Shown here in pieces: positions 59,000 to 64,000 of a DNA stretch of 64,000 bases; the first letter of the stretch is position 1; every line of letters begins with the position of its first letter. The stretch is taken from NCBI GenBank assembly GCA_007570785.1, contig ML662449.1, positions 8,485,987-8,549,986 on the forward strand, read 5' to 3'. Both the position numbers and the translations under genes were made by a program. The notes below the pieces were generated by a model. It was not told the origin of the DNA, made no database searches, and saw nothing but the letters and a program-made list of their open reading frames with translations. The DNA is from Antilocapra americana. Its lineage: Eukaryota; Chordata; Mammalia; Artiodactyla; Antilocapridae.

Positions 59000-60830
59000 T
59001 TTTGCAGAGCAATAGGTCTCAAATATTTTGGTCTCAGAACCTCTTCATACTCTTAAGAATTACTAAAGAGCCTCAAAAGAGCTTTGGTTTAAAGAAATTT
59101 TCAATCAACATATACACACTACTGTATATAAAATAATTAAACAATAAGGACCTACTGTAAAGCACAAGGAACTGTATTCAACATCTTGCAATAACGTATA
59201 ATGGAAAACAAACTGAAAAAGAATATATATATATATATAAAACTGAATTACTTTGCTGTACACCTAGAATATTGTAAATCATCTATACTTCAATTTCAGA
59301 AATATGATAAAAATAAATAAAATAAAATTATGCTTAAAAACATTTGCTACTTCACTTAAAAATAATGATAATAACCCCATTACATGTTAACACAAATAAC
59401 ATGTTCTGATGAAGTGAAATAAAAATAATTTGACAATAAAATGAAGAATAAAATAAAATAGTGATGAGTGGCATTATTTTCTATTTTTTCAAAGTCCTTC
59501 AATGATTTACTTAATAAAACAAAACTGGATTCTCAGGACTGCTACAGTGTTTGAACCATTGTGATATGCTGCTGTCACTGAAGTAAATGAAGAAAATATG
59601 ACATCACATAGATTTGTAGTTGGAAAGGGAGTATTTATTTTTTTGTTGAAATGGAGTTGAGTCACAATGTTGTGCTAATTTCAGCAAAGTGATTCAGTTA
59701 TACATATACGTACAAATATGTGATTCAGGTATATATATAATACATATATATATTTGGTTATATATATATACATTATTTTTTATATTCTTCTGAAAGGAAA
59801 TATATTTTAATAGCCCTTCTAGATAATTATAGATATTCTTCATACAAACTACACCAAAACTTGAGAAGTCTCTTACAGGTTAGTCCTAATGTAGGATTTA
59901 AACCATATCAGTGAGCTTTTGGGTACTCTATTCTATTAAAATTATTGATATATCTTGCATTTTGAATGGAATTTTTTAGTTCCTGAAAAATTTTGTAGCA
60001 TGACTCATTTATCATTTTAAAAATATTGGTTCACCAACTCATGCAGAACTTCCAATTGTTGACAGTTTATTCTACCATAATTTTTAAAATCACATTTAAA
60101 AAAAATCATCATCAATCTCATTAAAATAGTTTTAAAGTATTGGAAAGCTATCAAGATCATGGTAGCAGGTACAAATTTTCCAAATTTCTAATTTTCACCC
60201 AGAAGTTTGAATTATATCATTGGCAATGAATACCATTTTCTCTAAATTGACAGGCTCACTTTATTCATTTTCAAGAGAATATCTGCCAAATACTCAAGTC
60301 TGAATAACCAGCTGGTCAATCATTCTATTATGTAAAAATTGTGTTTCTGCACAAAATAAGCTAGTTCAGCTCACAACTCCAAGAATCACAGAAGCACCTT
60401 TCCTTGAGACATCACCATACTTTGTTATGCAATAAAAGTACTTTATGCATACTTCTTATTTTGTCAAACAAAATAGTAAAGACACATGTACTCAAGAGTA
60501 AAGAATTAATAACATTAATAAAGTTTTACTGCTTCATGAAAGACCTTCTTAAGTAAAAACGGTTTTTCATTTTTTAATCTGTGGCTATTTCACAGTGAAA
60601 AATATACAACTACAGTTTGGTGTCACTGCTTTGATTGTGCCAGGCAATTTCACTCACTATTGCTTTTGCATCATTTGTGTTGCAAATGTTGACATGGTAA
60701 AAAGGTAAACAACATTTGTTTTTTTACAAAATGTTTTATTACAAAAACAATTTTAACCTGGCTAACCACCAAAAGTCTCAGAGAACCTCAAGGATCTGGG
60801 AATCACACTATGAGAACTACTCACTTGAGA
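59000..60830. mobile_element. Old hAT-like DNA transposon debris with L1 3' ends inserted
   Basis: The left edge GGTCTCAGAACCTCTTCATA, CTTAAGAATTACTAAAGAGC and the right edge GAGAACCTCAAGGATCTGGG suggest the ends of one old element. Two L1 3' fragments lie inside: 59115-59330 (+; CCTACTGTAAAGCACAAGGA, CTTTGCTGTACACCTAGAAT) and 59630-59780 (reverse; GTTGTGCTAATTTCAGC, CAAAGTGATTCAGTTATACA). The hAT call is tentative; the L1 pieces are firmer. Confidence 0.45.
59225..59243. repeat. (TA)n microsatellite
   Basis: AATATATATATATATATA run inside an L1 3' end. Similar short TA runs occur at about 16881-16898, 36589-36602 and 59733-59775, and a longer AT-only stretch at about 61795-61890. Confidence 0.8.
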
Positions 60831-61127
60831 ATTATTGAACAAGAAAGATAAGAAAAGATTCTCAGAGACCACCTTCACAACTAAGAATGGAGATAAAGCA
60901 CATGTTGAAAACAGAGAGGTGAAGTTTGCATATTAACCCATGAGATCCCAAGCACAGTGTCCTCTGCTTGGGTCAACCATGCTGGCAGCCAGGCTGATCT
61001 CCATCAAGACAATAATCTGGGGATTCGTCTCTGGGGAAATACCATTGCATTTGGACACTGAAGAGAAGCCTAGCAAAACAGGCCAGATCTCTGCCTTTCA
61101 GCCCCTTGGCATCATGTACATTTACAA

Positions 61128-61247
61128 GTCAGCTCTCTCCAGTACTCTTGCCTGGAAAATCAAGTGGATGGAAGAGCCTGGTAGGCCACAGATCATGGGG
61201 TTGCAAAGAGTTGGACATGACTGAGCGACTTCACTTTCACTTTCACC
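61128..61247 (+). mobile_element. Bov-A2-like SINE, 3' half
   Basis: CTCTCCAGTACTCTTGCCTG, then AAGAGTTGGACATGACTGAG and the tail CGACTTCACTTTCACTTTCA, which is the Bov-A2 type ending. Confidence 0.85.
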
Positions 61248-61495
61248 CAAGCACAAGTAGACTTTGAGTGCCTTCGAATCTGAATGGCACCTAAAGATAA
61301 TCAGACACAGGAAGAAAAATGGTAAGTTGAAACCAGAAATGGAAACAAACAAGCAAACCAAAGAAACTGTGAAAGCATAAATAATGCAATGAAGTAAAGA
61401 AAAAGATTTATGATAATTAATAATCTCCAAGAGTTAGAAGAATGTATTACATAAGAACAGAAATGTCTTATCATATCCATTCCTCTCTGTGTGTT

Positions 61496-61690
61496 GATCA
61501 TTCAGTCGTGTCCAAATCATTGTGACTCCATACACTGTAACACACCAGGCTACTCTGTCCATGGGATTCTCCAGGCAAGAATATTGGAATGGGTTGTAGT
61601 GCCTCTTCCAGGATATCTTTCTGACCCAGGGTTCAAAATTGAGTATTCTGCATTGTAGGCAGATTCTTTATCATTTGAGCCACCAGGTAA
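61496..61690 (-). mobile_element. Bov-tA SINE
   Basis: Antisense: ATCATTCAGTCGTGTCCAAA at the left, the tRNA-like head ending CATTTGAGCCACCAGG at the right. More diverged than most copies here. Confidence 0.87.
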
Positions 61691-61895
61691 CTTAACTTTA
61701 TCTCTCAATATTATATTCCTAAAATTCATCCATGTTGATAATGTAGATATATATATATTCATTTTTATACCTTTATATAGCATTCTATAAGGCAAAAATA
61801 CCCTAATATATATACATTTATTATTACTTTATATAATTATATATATAATTATTTCATAATTTATATTTAAATATAATATATATTATATATTTATA

Positions 61896-61949
61896 TTCAG
61901 TTCAATTCAGTCACTCAGTCATGTCCAACTCTTTACAACCACATGGACT
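61896..61949 (-). mobile_element. BovB/Bov-A 3' tip, antisense
   Basis: TTCAGTTCAATTCAGTCACT then CAGTCATGTCCAACTC and CCACATGGACTGTGGCAG, about 55 bp, abutting the 5' end of a plus-strand BovB. Confidence 0.75.
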
Positions 61950-64000
61950 GTGGCAGACAGACTGAAACCACAATCACAGAAAACTAGCCAACCTGATTAC
62001 ATGGAACACAGCCTTGTCTAACTCAGTGAAACTAAGCCATGCCATGTGGGGCCACCCAAGATGGCTGAGTCATGGTGGAGAGGTCTGACAGAATGTGGTC
62101 CATTGGACAAAGGAATGGCAAACCACTTTAGTATTCTTGCCTTGAGAACCCCATGAACAATATGAAAAGGCAAAAAGATAGGACACTGAAAGATGAACTC
62201 CCCAGGTTGGTAGGTGCCCAATATGCTACTGGAGATCAGTGAAGAAATAACTCCAGAAAGAAGGAAGGGATGGAGTTAAAGCAAAAACAACACCCAGTTG
62301 TGGATGTGACTGATGATAGAAGCAAGGTTCGATGCTGTAAAGAGCAATACTGCATAGGAACCTAGAATGTTAGGTCCATGAATCAAAGCAAATTGGAAGT
62401 GGTCAAATAGGAGATGGCAAGAGTGAACGTTGACATTAGGGGAATCAGCAAACTAAAATGGACTGAAATGGGTGAATTTAACTCAGATGACCATTCTACT
62501 ACTACTGTGGGCAGGAATCCCTTAGAAGAAATGGAGTAGCCATCATAGTCAACAAAAGAGTCCGAAATGCAATACTTGGATGCAGTCTCAAAAACAACAG
62601 AATGATCTCAGTTCATTTCCAAGGCAAACCATTCAATATCATGGTAATCCAAGGCTCTGACCTGACCAGTAACTGGAGAAGCTGAATTTGAATGGTCCTA
62701 TGAAGACCTACAAGACCTTCTAGAACTAACAACCCCAAAAGATGTCCTTTTCATTATAGGGTATTGGAATGTAAAAGTAGAAAGTCAAGAAACACCTGGA
62801 GTAACAGGCAAATTTGGCCTTGGAGTACAGAATGAAGCAGGGCAAAGGCTAATAGAGTTCTGCCGAGAATGCACTGGTCATAGCAAGCACCCTCTTCCAA
62901 CAACACAAGAGAAGACTCTACATGTGGACATCACCAGATGGTCAACACAAAAATCCAATTGATTATATTTTTTGCAGTCAAAAATGGAGAAGCTCTATAC
63001 AGTCAGCAAAAACAAGACCAGAAGCTGACTGTGGCTCATATCATGAACTCCTTATTGCCAAATTCAGACTTAAATTGAAGAGAGTGGAGAAATCACTAGA
63101 CCATTCAGGTATGATCTAGATCAAATCCCTTAAGATTATATAGTGGAAGTGAGAAATAGATTTAAGGGACTAGATCTATAGACAGAGTGCTTGATGAACT
63201 ATGGATGGAGCTTTGTGACATTGTACAGAAGATAGGGATCAAGACCATCCCCAAGAAAAAGAAATGCAAAAAAGAAAAATGGCTGAATGAGGAGGCCTTA
63301 CAAATAGCTGTGAAAAGAAGAGGAGAAAAGGAAAGATATTCCCACTTGAATGCAGAGTTTCAAAGAATAGCAAGGAGAGAAAAGAAAGCCTTCCTCAGAG
63401 ATCAACACAAAGAAATAGAGGGAAACAATAGAGTGAGAAAGACTAGAGATCTCTTCAAGAAAATTAGAGATACCAAGGGAACATTTCACGCAAACATGGG
63501 CTCAATAAAGGAGAGAAATGGTAGGGACCTAACAGAAGTGGAAGATATTAAGAGGAGGTGGCAACAATACACAGAAGAACTGTACAAAAAAGATTGCCAC
63601 AATCCAGTTAATCACAATGGTGTGATCACTCACCTAGAGCCAGATATCCTGGAATGAGAAGTCAAGTGGGCCTTAGAAAGCATCACTATGAACAAAGCTA
63701 GTGAAGGTGATGAAATTCCAATTGAGCTATTTCAAATCCTAAAAGATGATGCTGTGAAAGTACTGCACTCAATATGCCAGCAAATTTGGAAAACTCAGCA
63801 GTGGCCATAGGACTGGAAAAGGTCGGTTTTCATTTCAGTCCCAAAGAAAGGCAATGCCAAAGAATGCTCAAACTACCACACAATTGCACTCATCTCACAC
63901 GCTAGTAAAGTAATGCTCAAAATTTTTCAAGCCAGGCTTCGGCAATACGTGAACCATGAACTTCCAGAAGTTCAAGCTGGTTTTAGAAAAGGCCAAGGAA
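61950..64000 (+). mobile_element. BovB LINE, 5' part, runs off the window
   Basis: Includes the 5' leader (GAAACCACAATCACAGAAAA, GGGGCCACCCAAGATGGCTG), a broken endonuclease (stops near 62410; SPDGQHKNPIDYIFCSQKW in the frame at 62922-63119) and the reverse-transcriptase N-terminal part (63187-63657, [20 protein letters not shown]), then a stop at 63657 and continuing RT text up to the GFRK region at the window end. Dead copy; the catalytic block lies beyond 64000. Confidence 0.93.

Noticed and set aside
46290..64000. Exons of the neighbour genes expected beside PLEK (CNRIP1, PPP3R1)
   Set aside because: I searched the frames and saw none of their proteins; in human they lie further away.

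Overview
The window is ruminant nuclear DNA, most likely from a bovid. The evidence is repeat content: many RTE-type BovB LINE fragments, tRNA-headed Bov-tA/Bov-A SINEs ending in BovB-like sequence, CHR-type SINEs and a bovine-type L1 tail. No bacterial, plasmid or phage gene organisation is visible. The species (cattle, sheep, goat, buffalo) cannot be settled by eye.

One protein-coding gene is present, and it is complete. It is PLEK (pleckstrin), on the minus strand, with its ATG at 44132 and its stop at 16577-16579. I rebuilt nine coding exons. All eight introns are GT-AG, the phases agree at every junction, and the total is 1053 nt, which gives 350 residues, the usual pleckstrin length. 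The protein has an N-terminal PH domain (exons 1-3), a basic linker with the known phosphorylation cluster, a DEP domain (exons 4-5), an acidic hinge (exon 6) and a C-terminal PH domain (exons 6-9). The 3' UTR runs to a likely polyadenylation signal near 15026-15031. The promoter lies just above 44132.

Layout. 1-929: 3' half of a BovB copy. 930-8090: unique or strongly decayed sequence. 8090-14730: SINEs and L1 pieces. 15010-44132: PLEK. Its larger introns hold a nearly complete BovB (intron 4), a rearranged BovB, a 5'-truncated L1, older L1 pieces and MIRs (intron 1), and several SINEs. 45080-46282: an MLT1-type LTR broken by a CHR SINE and by a younger 555-bp solo LTR with 6-bp target duplications. 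49.4-57.6 kb: a cluster of seven BovB pieces in both orientations. 57.6-60.8 kb: a small transposon with perfect terminal inverted repeats, and hAT-like and L1 debris. 61.9-64.0 kb: the 5' part of another BovB that leaves the window.

I see no new gene system. The items most worth checking are the solo LTR in PLEK orientation 1.5 kb above its start codon, an ETS/IRF-like site in the promoter, the well-preserved BovB in intron 4, and two GC-richer blocks near 54.4-55.0 and 56.3-56.8 kb that I cannot assign.
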